DNA of 14,302 bases from an uncultured bacterium (GCA_905215015.1 CAJMOS010000080.1:1-14302); one strand, 5' to 3'; positions 7,257 to 14,286 are shown, numbered from the stretch's first letter. Numbers and translations: made by a program. The notes: generated by a model not told the origin, from the sequence alone.

Positions 7257-7284
7257 CCAAAAAAACCACATCCCGAAGGATGTG
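7257..7284 (-). terminator. Rho-independent terminator after rpmE
   Basis: On the minus strand CCACATCC and GGATGTGG form a perfect 8-bp stem (7265-7284) closed by a TTCG tetraloop. Six T residues follow (7259-7264). It lies 26 bases past the rpmE stop and ends the rho-rpmE transcript. Confidence 0.92.
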
Positions 7285-7310
7285 GCCCCTATGCACGAAA
7301 CAAGGAGGAA

Positions 7311-7517
7311 TCAGTCCTCTTTGATACCGTAGCGCTTGTTGAATCTCTCGATACGGCCGGCCGTGTCAACAACCTTCTGCTCGCCAGTGTAGAACGGGTG
7401 GCAAGCGGAGCAGATTTCAACCTGCAGGTTCTTGGCAGTGGTCTTGGTCTTGATCACGTTGCCACAAGAGCAATGGATCTCGCGAAGCTGATAATCGGGA
7501 TGAATACCTTTCTTCAT
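7311..7517 (-). CDS. rpmE: 50S ribosomal protein L31 (zinc-binding form)
   Basis: The 68-residue protein begins MKKGIHPDYQ and contains the bacterial L31 core with CSCG, then ICSACHPFYTGEQK and IERFNKRYG. Cys16, Cys18, Cys36 and Cys39 form the zinc site of the C+ type; the zinc-free paralogue lacks these. L31 is a large-subunit protein at the intersubunit bridge. The length is normal. The ATG has GGAGG at a 6-base spacing. It follows rho by 56 bases, an arrangement seen in many bacteria and recalled for T. pallidum. No separate promoter is evident, so it is probably expressed with rho. A stem-loop in the gap could set its level relative to rho. Confidence 0.97.
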   Translation of the reverse strand: MKKGIHPDYQLREIHCSCGNVIKTKTTAKNLQVEICSACHPFYTGEQKVVDTAGRIERFNKRYGIKED

Positions 7518-7541
7518 AGTCGTCCTCCAACTCTATGTACA

Positions 7542-7562
7542 TCTGCTGGATAGTGCAGCAGA
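7542..7562 (-). other. Stem-loop in the rho-rpmE intergenic gap
   Basis: On the minus strand TCTGCTG and CAGCAGA pair over 7 bp with a 7-base loop. The hairpin lies between the rho stop and the rpmE ribosome binding site and has no T-tract, so it is not a classical terminator. It may be a processing or stability element. This is structural observation only. Confidence 0.45.
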
Positions 7563-7573
7563 CACATTTCTCA

Positions 7574-9382
7574 TCACCCCTGCGTGTTGATGGAACGCAG
7601 GAACGCCTCATTATCTTTTGTCTTCTTTATTTTGTCAATGAGGAACGGGGTGACCTCCTGGTCGTCCATATCCCCCACCGCCTTGCGGCAAAGCCAGATC
7701 TTGGCAGCCTCGTCGGCGGGAAGCAGCAGGTCGTCACGACGGGTACCGCTCTTCTTGATGTTCATGGCGGGGAAGATACGCCTGTCGGCAAGCTTCCGGT
7801 CAAGGATGATCTCGCTGTTGCCGGTACCCTTGAACTCCTCGAAGATGACCTCGTCCATGCGGCTGCCGGTCTCGATCAGGCCGGTAGCGATGATGGTGAG
7901 GGACCCTCCTTCCTCGATGTTGCGCGCAGCGCCGAAGAAGCGTTTGGGCTTGTGCAGCGCGTTGGAGTCAACACCACCGGACAGGATTTTGCCGCTGGCA
8001 GGAACCGTCTGGTTGTAGGCCCGCGCAAGACGGGTGATGGAATCAAGCAGGATGACCACGTCCTTCTTATACTCGACCAGACGCTTCGCTTTCTCGATGA
8101 CCATCTCCGCGACCTGGACGTGACGGCTCGCCTGCTCGTCGAACGTACTGGCAATCACCTCACCCTTGACGTGGCGGCGCATGTCGGTGACCTCTTCGGG
8201 GCGTTCGTCGACCAGCAGCACAATCAGGACGATATCCGGATAGTTGGTGGTAATCGCGTTGGCGATCTTTTGCATCAGCACTGTCTTGCCGGTACGTGGA
8301 GGAGCGGTAATCAGCAGACGCTGCCCCTTGCCGATCGGACTGAACATGTTGATGATGCGTAGCGACACATCTTCCTCCGGAGTCTCCAGGTTGATTCTCT
8401 CGTTGGGGAAGAGCGGGGTCAGGCTCTCGAAAGGAGCGCGAACTCGCGCCTTGATCGAATCCTCCCCGTTGACCGACAGCACCCGGAGGATGGCGAAGAA
8501 ACGCTCGCCGTCACGTGGAGTGCGGACCTGCCCGAAGACGGTATCGCCCGTCTTCAAGCCAAGGCCTTTGACCTGTGCCGGGGACACATAGATATCCTCA
8601 GGGCCGGACAGATAGCTGTTGTTCGGACTTCGGAGGAAACCAAAGCCGTCAGGCAGCACTTCGAGGGTGCCGCTGCCAGTGATCACGCCGCCGGCGGCGG
8701 AGTGCTTCTTCAGGATCTCGGCCAGAATCTCCTGGTTCTTCATATCCAGCACGCGGTTCTCGTCCAGCCCCTTTTCCACGCCAATCTTGCGGATCTGGTC
8801 CTGGGGAAGGCAGGCATAGGCGTTGACGTTGAGTACCGGAGCCTCTGGATGCTCTTCGATATTGATGTCCTGGGGATATTCGTTCTGCGGGTGACGGCTC
8901 GGCCGCTGGTTGTTGAGGTTGGAATTGTTGGCGTTTTTCTGGAAACGCTGGTTGTGGCGTCCCTGGCGGTTGTTGAAACGGCGGTTACGGTCAAAATCAC
9001 GGCGACCACCCTGTTTCTGCTCGTTGAAACCTTCGCCTTGAGGCTCCTCTTGGCGCTGTTCGCCCTGGGGCTCCTCTTGGTTCTGGGACGCGCTTTCCTC
9101 GCCCTGATCCTGGGAACGGCTCTCTTCAACATTCCCCACTTCGGGCTTCGGTTCCTCGTGACGCTGCTCGTACGCGGAATCCGTGCTCACTGACGGCTGC
9201 CCGATGGCGGGGGATGCTTCAGGAGAAGCGGCTTCAGGAGCCTGTTCCACCACTTCAGGAGCTTTCACCTTCACGGCAAGAGCTTTTCGCGGGGCGCGGC
9301 GAACCCTGCGGACGACAGCCTTTTTCTCGCTAGGCTGGGCGGAGGCTTCCACCTTTACTGCTTCTTCTTCGTTGTCAGACAT
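7574..9382 (-). CDS. rho: Transcription termination factor Rho with long N-terminal extension
   Basis: Rho is a hexameric RNA-dependent ATPase that ends transcription by translocating along nascent RNA. The 602-residue protein is about 180 longer than E. coli Rho. Residues 1-185 are low-complexity, first A/E/K/V-rich, then Q/E-rich with a repeated EEPQGE, then R/N/G-rich (125-165), and are probably disordered. After this come a short helical segment, the cold-shock-like primary RNA site (LPDGFGFLRS, 243-252; EDIYVSPAQV, 262-271), Walker A APPRTGKT (360-367), VDERPEEVTDM (391-401) and Walker B VVILLDSITRLARAYN (442-457). The Q-loop region and R-loop (DRKLADRRIFP, 528-538) follow. The core is complete, so the protein should be active. 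The ATG has GGAG at a 10-base spacing. Its own promoter and a structured leader of about 113 bases precede it. Confidence 0.97.
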   Translation of the reverse strand: MSDNEEEAVKVEASAQPSEKKAVVRRVRRAPRKALAVKVKAPEVVEQAPEAASPEASPAIGQPSVSTDSAYEQRHEEPKPEVGNVEESRSQDQGEESASQNQEEPQGEQRQEEPQGEGFNEQKQGGRRDFDRNRRFNNRQGRHNQRFQKNANNSNLNNQRPSRHPQNEYPQDINIEEHPEAPVLNVNAYACLPQDQIRKIGVEKGLDENRVLDMKNQEILAEILKKHSAAGGVITGSGTLEVLPDGFGFLRSPNNSYLSGPEDIYVSPAQVKGLGLKTGDTVFGQVRTPRDGERFFAILRVLSVNGEDSIKARVRAPFESLTPLFPNERINLETPEEDVSLRIINMFSPIGKGQRLLITAPPRTGKTVLMQKIANAITTNYPDIVLIVLLVDERPEEVTDMRRHVKGEVIASTFDEQASRHVQVAEMVIEKAKRLVEYKKDVVILLDSITRLARAYNQTVPASGKILSGGVDSNALHKPKRFFGAARNIEEGGSLTIIATGLIETGSRMDEVIFEEFKGTGNSEIILDRKLADRRIFPAMNIKKSGTRRDDLLLPADEAAKIWLCRKAVGDMDDQEVTPFLIDKIKKTKDNEAFLRSINTQG

Positions 9383-9396
9383 GTAGTATTAACTCC

Positions 9397-9419
9397 AAGA
9401 AAACCCAATTGGTACTGGG
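9397..9419 (-). promoter_or_regulatory. Terminator-like hairpin in the rho leader
   Basis: On the minus strand CCCAGT-ACCA-ATTGGG folds into a 6-bp stem (one G-U pair) with a 4-base loop, followed directly by TTTTCTT. The T-tract abuts the GGAG of the rho ribosome binding site. The form is that of an attenuator or of a structure controlling access to the site. Rho is autoregulated through its leader in E. coli, so such a role is plausible but not shown here. Confidence 0.4.
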
Positions 9420-9501
9420 AAGATTCACATTTCATAGTACGGGAAATAGTATTTCAACAGCTTTCTACATTCACAGATAAAACTGTCTTTGGATACCAAC
9501 C

Positions 9502-9530
9502 ACTATAGTAACCCGCCATTTTCGTGTCAA
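9502..9530 (-). promoter_or_regulatory. Strong sigma-70-type promoter of rho
   Basis: On the minus strand the -35 is a perfect TTGACA (9525-9530), the spacer is 17 bases, and the -10 is TATAGT (9502-9507, 5 of 6). The start is expected near 9495, leaving about 113 bases of untranslated leader. This is the best promoter match in the window. Confidence 0.85.
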
Positions 9531-9566
9531 GCAATTCGTTATCGCTTCTACACAAACGACATGCAA

Positions 9567-9586
9567 CCGGCACCCACAGGTGCCGG
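9567..9586 (-). terminator. Hairpin terminator at the end of the rpsT-HU-lnt unit
   Basis: CCGGCACC and GGTGCCGG form a perfect, GC-rich 8-bp stem with a 4-base loop, 8 bases after the lnt stop. The following minus-strand sequence (TTGCATGTCGTTTG) is only moderately T-rich, so termination may be partial. It separates lnt from the rho promoter. Confidence 0.65.
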
Positions 9587-9594
9587 CAAAGATG

Positions 9595-11238
9595 TCAGTG
9601 CCGCTTCCTCCTGGTGACGATGGTGACGGCAAGGCCAGCGACAAGCGAGAGGATGGAAACCCAGACGGAGAGGTGGGCAAGCCAGTCTCCATAGCGGGTA
9701 TAGATCGTCTCGGCATGGGAAGAAGAGAGATAGACAGGAACCTCGAAGATGTGCCACATCGCTTTGAACAGCGGCAACTCGTCATGGATTTGCCCGTCTG
9801 GGGTGATATAGCAGGAAAGCCCGCTGTTGGTCGAGCGGATCATGGTGCGGCGGTTCTCCACCGAACGGTAGATCGCCATGACTCCATGCTGGATCTCGCT
9901 TGCCTCGCTCTGCGACCAGTTGTCGTTGGTCATGTTCATCAGCACGTCCGCGCCACCCCGGACGAACTCGGCATTCAGGTCACCGAAGACATCCTCGAAG
10001 CAGATCGGAGTGGAGAACTTGATGCCATCGCTCTCGAAGACGACACTTTCCGTTCCGGTCAGCCACCAGTGGTAGTCGTTCGCCTTCAGGATATTGTATA
10101 GGTGCGGCATCGTCTTCTCGTACGGGAAGTGCTCGGTGAACGGCACCAAGTGCTGCTTGCGGTACGTCTGCTTGATCTGCCCGTCGGCGAACATGATGAC
10201 GGTGTTGTAATCCTCGCGGTTCCACTGTCCATCCTCAAGCTCCGGAGGGAGCGAAGGGTCGGAAAGGACACCTTCCGGATTGCCGGTAATCAGCGGAACG
10301 CTGAGCTCCTTGCCAAAGTTGACGAATTCCTCCACCAGCGCGCTGGTGTCAGGGTCGGTAGGATAGTTCTCGTGCCAAGCCACCGAAGGGACAAAGGCGG
10401 TCTCGGACCATACCAGGATGTCCGGTTGCCTCGTCATCGCTTCCAGACTCATTTTGCGGAGGTTGTTGAAGTTCCGCTTGTAGGTAGTGTAGCCACCTTT
10501 CCACGAGTTGGCGTTATGCTGGACAACGGACACATTCCAAGTGCGGTCAGGCGTCATGTGTTTCCAGTGTTGCCAGCTGACCGTACCGAGGGCCAGCCAC
10601 AAGGCAAAGCCGACGGAATAGGCGACCACCCAGACCCTGCGGTCCCTCAACCATCCTCGCAGGCTTTCCCTGCGGGCCAATGGCATGGCGATGAAGGCCT
10701 GCGGCATGACCACAAGCAGGTTGACGCCCCAGATACCGGTGATCGAAGCGATCTGCACCAGCGGAAGATAGTTCCACAGCGCATAGGCGATCGTCCCGTA
10801 GGGGTAGCCGGCGAACCAGCTCTGGCAGAGATACGAGTAGGCGGTCCAGATAAAGGCCTGCACCAGCCAGCTCCACTTCCTGCACCAACTGTCAGCCATT
10901 TTCAGACAGGGGAAAAGCAACGCCATCTCCCCGCCCTTGATGATCGTGACGATGAAGATCGCGAGTGGATGAAAGTTTTTCAGCCAGTAATTGAAGAACA
11001 GGTAGAACATGAACCCGTAAAAGAAGCCATAGAAAGGAGTGGCCGCCGGACGGGTACGATGGATGACGACAAATACCGGAATCAGCGCGAGAAAGGCGAG
11101 GAAACCGAATCCGCTCTTCGAGAGAAAGCCTGGGAACGCCAAGGAAAGGACGAAAGAGCTGGCCAATAACAACAGAACCTCAGAACAATATGTTCCAAGG
11201 TTCCGCTGTTTCTTTCCGTTGTCCGTCTGCTGAACCAC
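9595..11238 (-). CDS. lnt: Apolipoprotein N-acyltransferase
   Basis: Lnt transfers a third acyl chain from a phospholipid to the N-terminal cysteine of lipoproteins, the last step of lipoprotein maturation. It acts in the inner membrane and is typical of diderm bacteria. The 547-residue protein has several N-terminal membrane segments (about residues 18-225), a nitrilase-type periplasmic domain (about 235-500) and a final C-terminal membrane helix (about 516-540). The catalytic triad is visible as Glu279 in VWSETAFVP, Lys361 in RKQHLVPF and Cys413 in PICFED. The GTG start at 11236-11238 is supported by GAGGAG eight bases upstream, inside the last codons of the HU gene; the gap to the HU stop is 2 bases. 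Coupled translation with HU is likely. Length and motif order are normal. Confidence 0.95.
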   Translation of the reverse strand: MVQQTDNGKKQRNLGTYCSEVLLLLASSFVLSLAFPGFLSKSGFGFLAFLALIPVFVVIHRTRPAATPFYGFFYGFMFYLFFNYWLKNFHPLAIFIVTIIKGGEMALLFPCLKMADSWCRKWSWLVQAFIWTAYSYLCQSWFAGYPYGTIAYALWNYLPLVQIASITGIWGVNLLVVMPQAFIAMPLARRESLRGWLRDRRVWVVAYSVGFALWLALGTVSWQHWKHMTPDRTWNVSVVQHNANSWKGGYTTYKRNFNNLRKMSLEAMTRQPDILVWSETAFVPSVAWHENYPTDPDTSALVEEFVNFGKELSVPLITGNPEGVLSDPSLPPELEDGQWNREDYNTVIMFADGQIKQTYRKQHLVPFTEHFPYEKTMPHLYNILKANDYHWWLTGTESVVFESDGIKFSTPICFEDVFGDLNAEFVRGGADVLMNMTNDNWSQSEASEIQHGVMAIYRSVENRRTMIRSTNSGLSCYITPDGQIHDELPLFKAMWHIFEVPVYLSSSHAETIYTRYGDWLAHLSVWVSILSLVAGLAVTIVTRRKRH

Positions 11239-11240
11239 GC

Positions 11241-11558
11241 TCAGTTCTCCTCGTGGTTCCGAAGGTTCCAGACATAGTCCTTCAGCTCTTTCCCCGGACG
11301 GAAAATCGCCACGCCATGCGTCGAGACCGAGACAATCTCGCCAGTCTTCGGATTACGGGCTTTCTCTCTCCCCTTGCGGGTACGGACCTCGAAGGTACCG
11401 AACCCTCTGAGCTCGATGACCTGGTCGTTTTTCAGACCTTTCTTCACTTCCTCAAAAAACTCGTCAATGATCAAATGGATGTCATTGCGATTGAAACCAT
11501 GAGTCTCGTGAAGATTCTCAATAATGGTAGCTTTGGTAAGCTTATTGGAATCTGCCAT
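11241..11558 (-). CDS. HU/IHF-family nucleoid DNA-binding protein
   Basis: This 105-residue protein has the bacterial histone-like fold. A helical dimerisation part covers about residues 5-45. The strand FGTFEVRTRKGREKARNPKTGE contains the DNA-gripping arm with its conserved RNPKTGE, and IFRPGKELKDYV closes the fold. It bends and compacts DNA as a dimer. The sequence does not settle whether it behaves more like HU or IHF; spirochaetes often have one protein for both roles. It is slightly longer than E. coli HU (90 residues), with a short extra tail ending NHEEN. The ATG has a GAGGAG site upstream. It lies 19 bases after rpsT and 2 bases before lnt, so the three form one operon. Confidence 0.93.
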   Translation of the reverse strand: MADSNKLTKATIIENLHETHGFNRNDIHLIIDEFFEEVKKGLKNDQVIELRGFGTFEVRTRKGREKARNPKTGEIVSVSTHGVAIFRPGKELKDYVWNLRNHEEN

Positions 11559-11577
11559 GACCTACTCTCCTCAACCG

Positions 11578-11880
11578 TTAATTCGCAGCCTGAGCAGGAG
11601 CAGTTTCCTTCGGTGCGCCGGCAACCAGCTTATTGTAGTGGCGAGTAAGGCGGGACTTCTTACGGTCTGCGGTGTTGCGCTTCAGGGCATTCTTGCCGAC
11701 AGCGGAATCGAGCAGCTTCACGGCAAGCGCCAGCTTGGTGGCGGCCAGTTCCTTGTCGCCTGCTGCGACAGCGGCGCTGAAGCCCTTGCAAGCGGTGCGG
11801 ACAGCACTCTTGGTCTCACGATTTCTCTCTCTGCGCACAATGTTCTGGCGTGCTCTCTTCTCTGCAGACCGATTTCTCAT
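11578..11880 (-). CDS. rpsT: 30S ribosomal protein S20
   Basis: This 100-residue, basic, helical protein matches S20. It opens with KRARQNIVRRERNRETKSA and ends in the conserved KNALKRNTADRKKSRLTRHYNK. S20 is a primary 16S rRNA-binding protein of the small subunit. A short alanine-rich tail (ETAPAQAAN) extends past the family core. The ATG has GGAGG at a 7-base spacing. It is first in the rpsT-HU-lnt operon and has a leader of about 82 bases, which could hold autoregulatory structure, as S20 is autoregulated in E. coli; I see no clear motif for that here. Confidence 0.96.
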   Translation of the reverse strand: MRNRSAEKRARQNIVRRERNRETKSAVRTACKGFSAAVAAGDKELAATKLALAVKLLDSAVGKNALKRNTADRKKSRLTRHYNKLVAGAPKETAPAQAAN

Positions 11881-11968
11881 CCTAGATCCTCCAACACTGG
11901 AAAAACCAATGTATTTCTATTTGGTAGTATTCTTTACTTGTAATCAGCAAATTAACTGACGGCTTAAC

Positions 11969-11997
11969 AACATAGCACAGACTATAAAATGGGTCAA
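11969..11997 (-). promoter_or_regulatory. Promoter of the rpsT-HU-lnt operon
   Basis: On the minus strand the -35 is TTGACC (11992-11997, 5 of 6), the spacer is 17 bases, and the -10 is TATGTT (11969-11974, 4 of 6). The start would be near 11962. The region is AT-rich and lies between the ricT stop and rpsT. Confidence 0.6.
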
Positions 11998-12017
11998 TAC
12001 AATGCTTTATTGAATTT

Positions 12018-13166
12018 TTATTCTTTACCGAAGAGCTCGTCCATGTACTCTTGGGAAATCTCCCATCGTTTCGTCTCTTCCTTATAGATGCAGGCGCTCG
12101 CGGGTATGGTCAGCATCCGACCCTCGGCTCCACTCAGGGTCAACTGCTTGGAAAGAATGTTCACCTCGGACACCTTCATCAGCTCGTCACCCACCTTCAG
12201 CCTGCTCCCCTCCTGCGGGTACTTGGCCTTTTCCTCGGCATAGAAGTCGTACTCGAAGGCAAGGCAGCAGAGCAAGCGTCCGCAGGGACCGGAAATCTTC
12301 ATCGAGTTGAGCGAAAGGTTCTGTTCCTTCGCCATCTTGATCGAAACCGGGTTGAGCTTGTCCGTCATGGCATGGCAGCAGAAATCACGGCCACAAATGG
12401 CCAGCCCGCCAAGCACCCGGCTCTCGTCACGGACGCCAATCTGGCGTAGCTCGATACGGATGCGGAAGACGCTGACCAAGTCCTTGACCAGCTCACGGAA
12501 GTCGACACGGACGTCGGCAGTGAAGAAAAAGAGGATTTTCGGCTCGCCCAGCAGGAAATGGGCGGTGACTAGCTTCATGTCCAGCTTGTGGAGGGCGATC
12601 TTCTCGCGGCAGATCCGCATCGCTTCCTCTTCTTTGCCGGACAGTTCCTGGTAACGGGCCAGGTCGCTCGGCGTGGCGAGACGGACAATCCACAGGGCAT
12701 CCCCCGCCAGCTTCACCTTTTCCGGATCCCTCTGGTCGATGCACATCTCGCACTCGGAACACTCGTCGACGTCGGGATCCTCGTTCCAAACAATATCGTC
12801 CACCACCGGATTCCCGTCCGGTCCAAGCCCGCCACTGGCCGCCAAAGGCTGGTCGTCGACTGTCTCGACAGGGACCTCAGCCTCGCCGCCATCATAGTCG
12901 GCACGGCAACGCGCACAGGCACCCCGGATATCGGTCGACCCCGCCTGATAGGGTTTTCCCATCCGCGAAGCGTCGGCAACGACGATACCCAGGTCCAAGC
13001 CATAGCGCGTCGGCATGACGACACTGATGCCCGGGTAGAGCATGCTGTCCCACGCGCAGACGGAGAGCTCGTTGCTGGAAGGATTTTTCACCAGATAGAT
13101 GTAGCCGCTATCCGGGTGATTGCTATGTGTCTGTCCTTCATCAGGACGATACTGTTCTTTTCTCAT
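12018..13166 (-). CDS. ricT: PSP1-domain protein, RicT (YaaT)-like, with a cysteine-rich insertion
   Basis: The C-terminal two thirds match the PSP1/RicT family closely. With residues counted from a GTG 18 bases upstream, these parts are KILFFFTADVRVDFRELVKDL (216-236), RIELRQIGVRDESRVLGGL, CGRDFCC (264-270) and SIKMAKEQNLSLN followed by KISGPCGRLLCC (281-307). In Bacillus subtilis RicT belongs to the RicAFT (Y) complex, which carries Fe-S clusters and promotes mRNA processing by RNase Y. No RicA or RicF gene is in this window. The N-terminal half is split by an insertion of roughly 80 residues (about 80-158) holding CARC (90-93) and CSECEMC (142-148), absent from B. subtilis RicT as I recall it. 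The ATG at 13164-13166 (382 residues) is chosen because the alternative GTG at 13182-13184 lies within the promoter. No Shine-Dalgarno is seen. Confidence 0.88.
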   Translation of the reverse strand: MRKEQYRPDEGQTHSNHPDSGYIYLVKNPSSNELSVCAWDSMLYPGISVVMPTRYGLDLGIVVADASRMGKPYQAGSTDIRGACARCRADYDGGEAEVPVETVDDQPLAASGGLGPDGNPVVDDIVWNEDPDVDECSECEMCIDQRDPEKVKLAGDALWIVRLATPSDLARYQELSGKEEEAMRICREKIALHKLDMKLVTAHFLLGEPKILFFFTADVRVDFRELVKDLVSVFRIRIELRQIGVRDESRVLGGLAICGRDFCCHAMTDKLNPVSIKMAKEQNLSLNSMKISGPCGRLLCCLAFEYDFYAEEKAKYPQEGSRLKVGDELMKVSEVNILSKQLTLSGAEGRMLTIPASACIYKEETKRWEISQEYMDELFGKE

Positions 13167-13174
13167 AGGAGAGA

Positions 13175-13203
13175 AACCTAGCACGACAATGCCGATTTGT
13201 CAA
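13175..13203 (-). promoter_or_regulatory. Promoter of ricT, placing the start of the mRNA almost at the ATG
   Basis: On the minus strand the -35 is a perfect TTGACA (13198-13203), the spacer is 17 bases, and the -10 is TAGGTT (13175-13180, weak) helped by an upstream TGC (extended -10). The ATG begins 8 bases after the -10, so the leader would be about 2 bases. Confidence 0.6.
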
Positions 13204-13246
13204 ACCCACTTCGCGTAAGTGTTTCTCTTGATGGAAGTTAGCATGT

Positions 13247-13276
13247 TTGACCAAGCCATCTGGAGCATGGTATATT
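13247..13276 (+). promoter_or_regulatory. Promoter of dusB, giving a very short leader
   Basis: The -35 is TTGACC (13247-13252), the spacer is 18 bases, and the -10 is TATATT (13271-13276, 5 of 6). The dusB ATG at 13288 is 11 bases after the -10, so transcription near 13283 leaves about 5 bases of leader, too short for a ribosome binding site. Confidence 0.6.
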
Positions 13277-13287
13277 TTGCATCAACC

Positions 13288-14286
13288 ATGAAACAACCGT
13301 ATATCCGGCCCTTCCAGGTGGGAAGCGCCGTACTGCAAGGCAACCTGTTCCTCGCTCCGATGGCGGGATATACCGATATACCCTTCCGCTCGCTGTGCAT
13401 CAAGCACGGGGCGGACCTCACCTATACCGAGATGGTCAGTGCCGAGGGGCTGTATCGCGACAGCGACAAGACCGAAGAACTGATGGAGCGGGCATCCAAC
13501 GAGCAGAACTATGCGGTGCAGCTCTTCATGGGAAGTCTCGACCCAATCGAGAAAGCGGTGGAGAAGACCATCCCCTACCATCCAGTGATGATCGATATCA
13601 ACGCTGGTTGCCCGGTTCCCAAGGTAACCCGTACCGGAAGCGGCTCGGCGCTGATGAAGGATCCGGAGCTGGCAAGACAGATGGTCAAGCGGATCACCGA
13701 GCTGACCGACATCCCCGTCTCCATCAAGTTCCGCCTCGGCTGGGACAACCAGTCGGTCAACTTCCTGGAGTTCGCCGACGCCGTGGCCATTGGAGGAGCC
13801 AGCGCCATGACGCTCCATACCAGAACCCGCACCGAGGGGTACGCCCCCTATGCCCACCAAGAACGGCTGAAGGAACTCTGCGACTTCCGGACAAAGCACT
13901 GGCCCCAGGTGCGCGTCATCGCCAGCGGCGACCTCTTTACGGCAGCAGACGTCGTCAAAGTGCTGAGGACATACGAGGTCGATGCGGCCATGGTGGCCCG
14001 TGGGGCGATTGGGAACCCTTTCATCTTCGAGGACGCCAAGGCGCTGGGCTCAGGAAAGGAACCGATGCCCTTGACCACCGGCCGCCGCATCCAAGCGCTG
14101 ATGGAGCATCTGGACGCCACCATCGAGAAATACGGAGAGCGGAGCGCCTGTCACCAGATGCGCAAATGCGCCTCCTTTTACCTGCGTGGCATGCAGGGGG
14201 TGCGCGAGGCGAAACAGGCATTCAACACCACCGAAACAAGAGCGGATTATGCACATATTTGCGCAAGGTTGACGAGCGTAAATTGA
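13288..14286 (+). CDS. dusB: tRNA-dihydrouridine synthase, DusB/NifR3 type
   Basis: This flavoenzyme reduces specific uridines in the tRNA D-loop to dihydrouridine using NADPH and FMN. From the chosen ATG the protein has 332 residues. It contains LAPMAGYTDIPFR (22-34), the Dus signature INAGCPVPKVTRTGSGSALM (104-123) with the presumed catalytic Cys108, SIKFRLGW for FMN binding, LHTRTRTEGYAPYA, VIASGDL and MVARGAIGNPFIF. These cover the TIM barrel, and the C-terminal helical tRNA-binding part follows. The frame is open from 13219 (355 residues), but the extra 23 residues do not look like Dus, have no ribosome binding site and overlap the promoter. The ATG at 13288 also lacks one. dusB is divergent from ricT, with 121 bases between start codons. 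The stop is 16 bases before the window end. Confidence 0.95.
   Translation: MKQPYIRPFQVGSAVLQGNLFLAPMAGYTDIPFRSLCIKHGADLTYTEMVSAEGLYRDSDKTEELMERASNEQNYAVQLFMGSLDPIEKAVEKTIPYHPVMIDINAGCPVPKVTRTGSGSALMKDPELARQMVKRITELTDIPVSIKFRLGWDNQSVNFLEFADAVAIGGASAMTLHTRTRTEGYAPYAHQERLKELCDFRTKHWPQVRVIASGDLFTAADVVKVLRTYEVDAAMVARGAIGNPFIFEDAKALGSGKEPMPLTTGRRIQALMEHLDATIEKYGERSACHQMRKCASFYLRGMQGVREAKQAFNTTETRADYAHICARLTSVN

Noticed and set aside
7535..8362. A 275-codon plus-strand frame
   Set aside because: Antisense to the conserved core of rho. Long shadow frames are expected opposite such GC-rich, codon-biased genes.
9040..9095. Tandem repeat encoding EEPQGE twice, considered as a genomic repeat element
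   Set aside because: It is a short coding duplication inside the low-complexity part of Rho, with no unit repeated elsewhere.
10102..11169. A 355-codon open frame on the plus strand
   Set aside because: It lies wholly antisense to lnt, which has a complete catalytic triad and normal length. The antisense product is rich in Arg, Asp and His without any recognisable domain and has no upstream signals.
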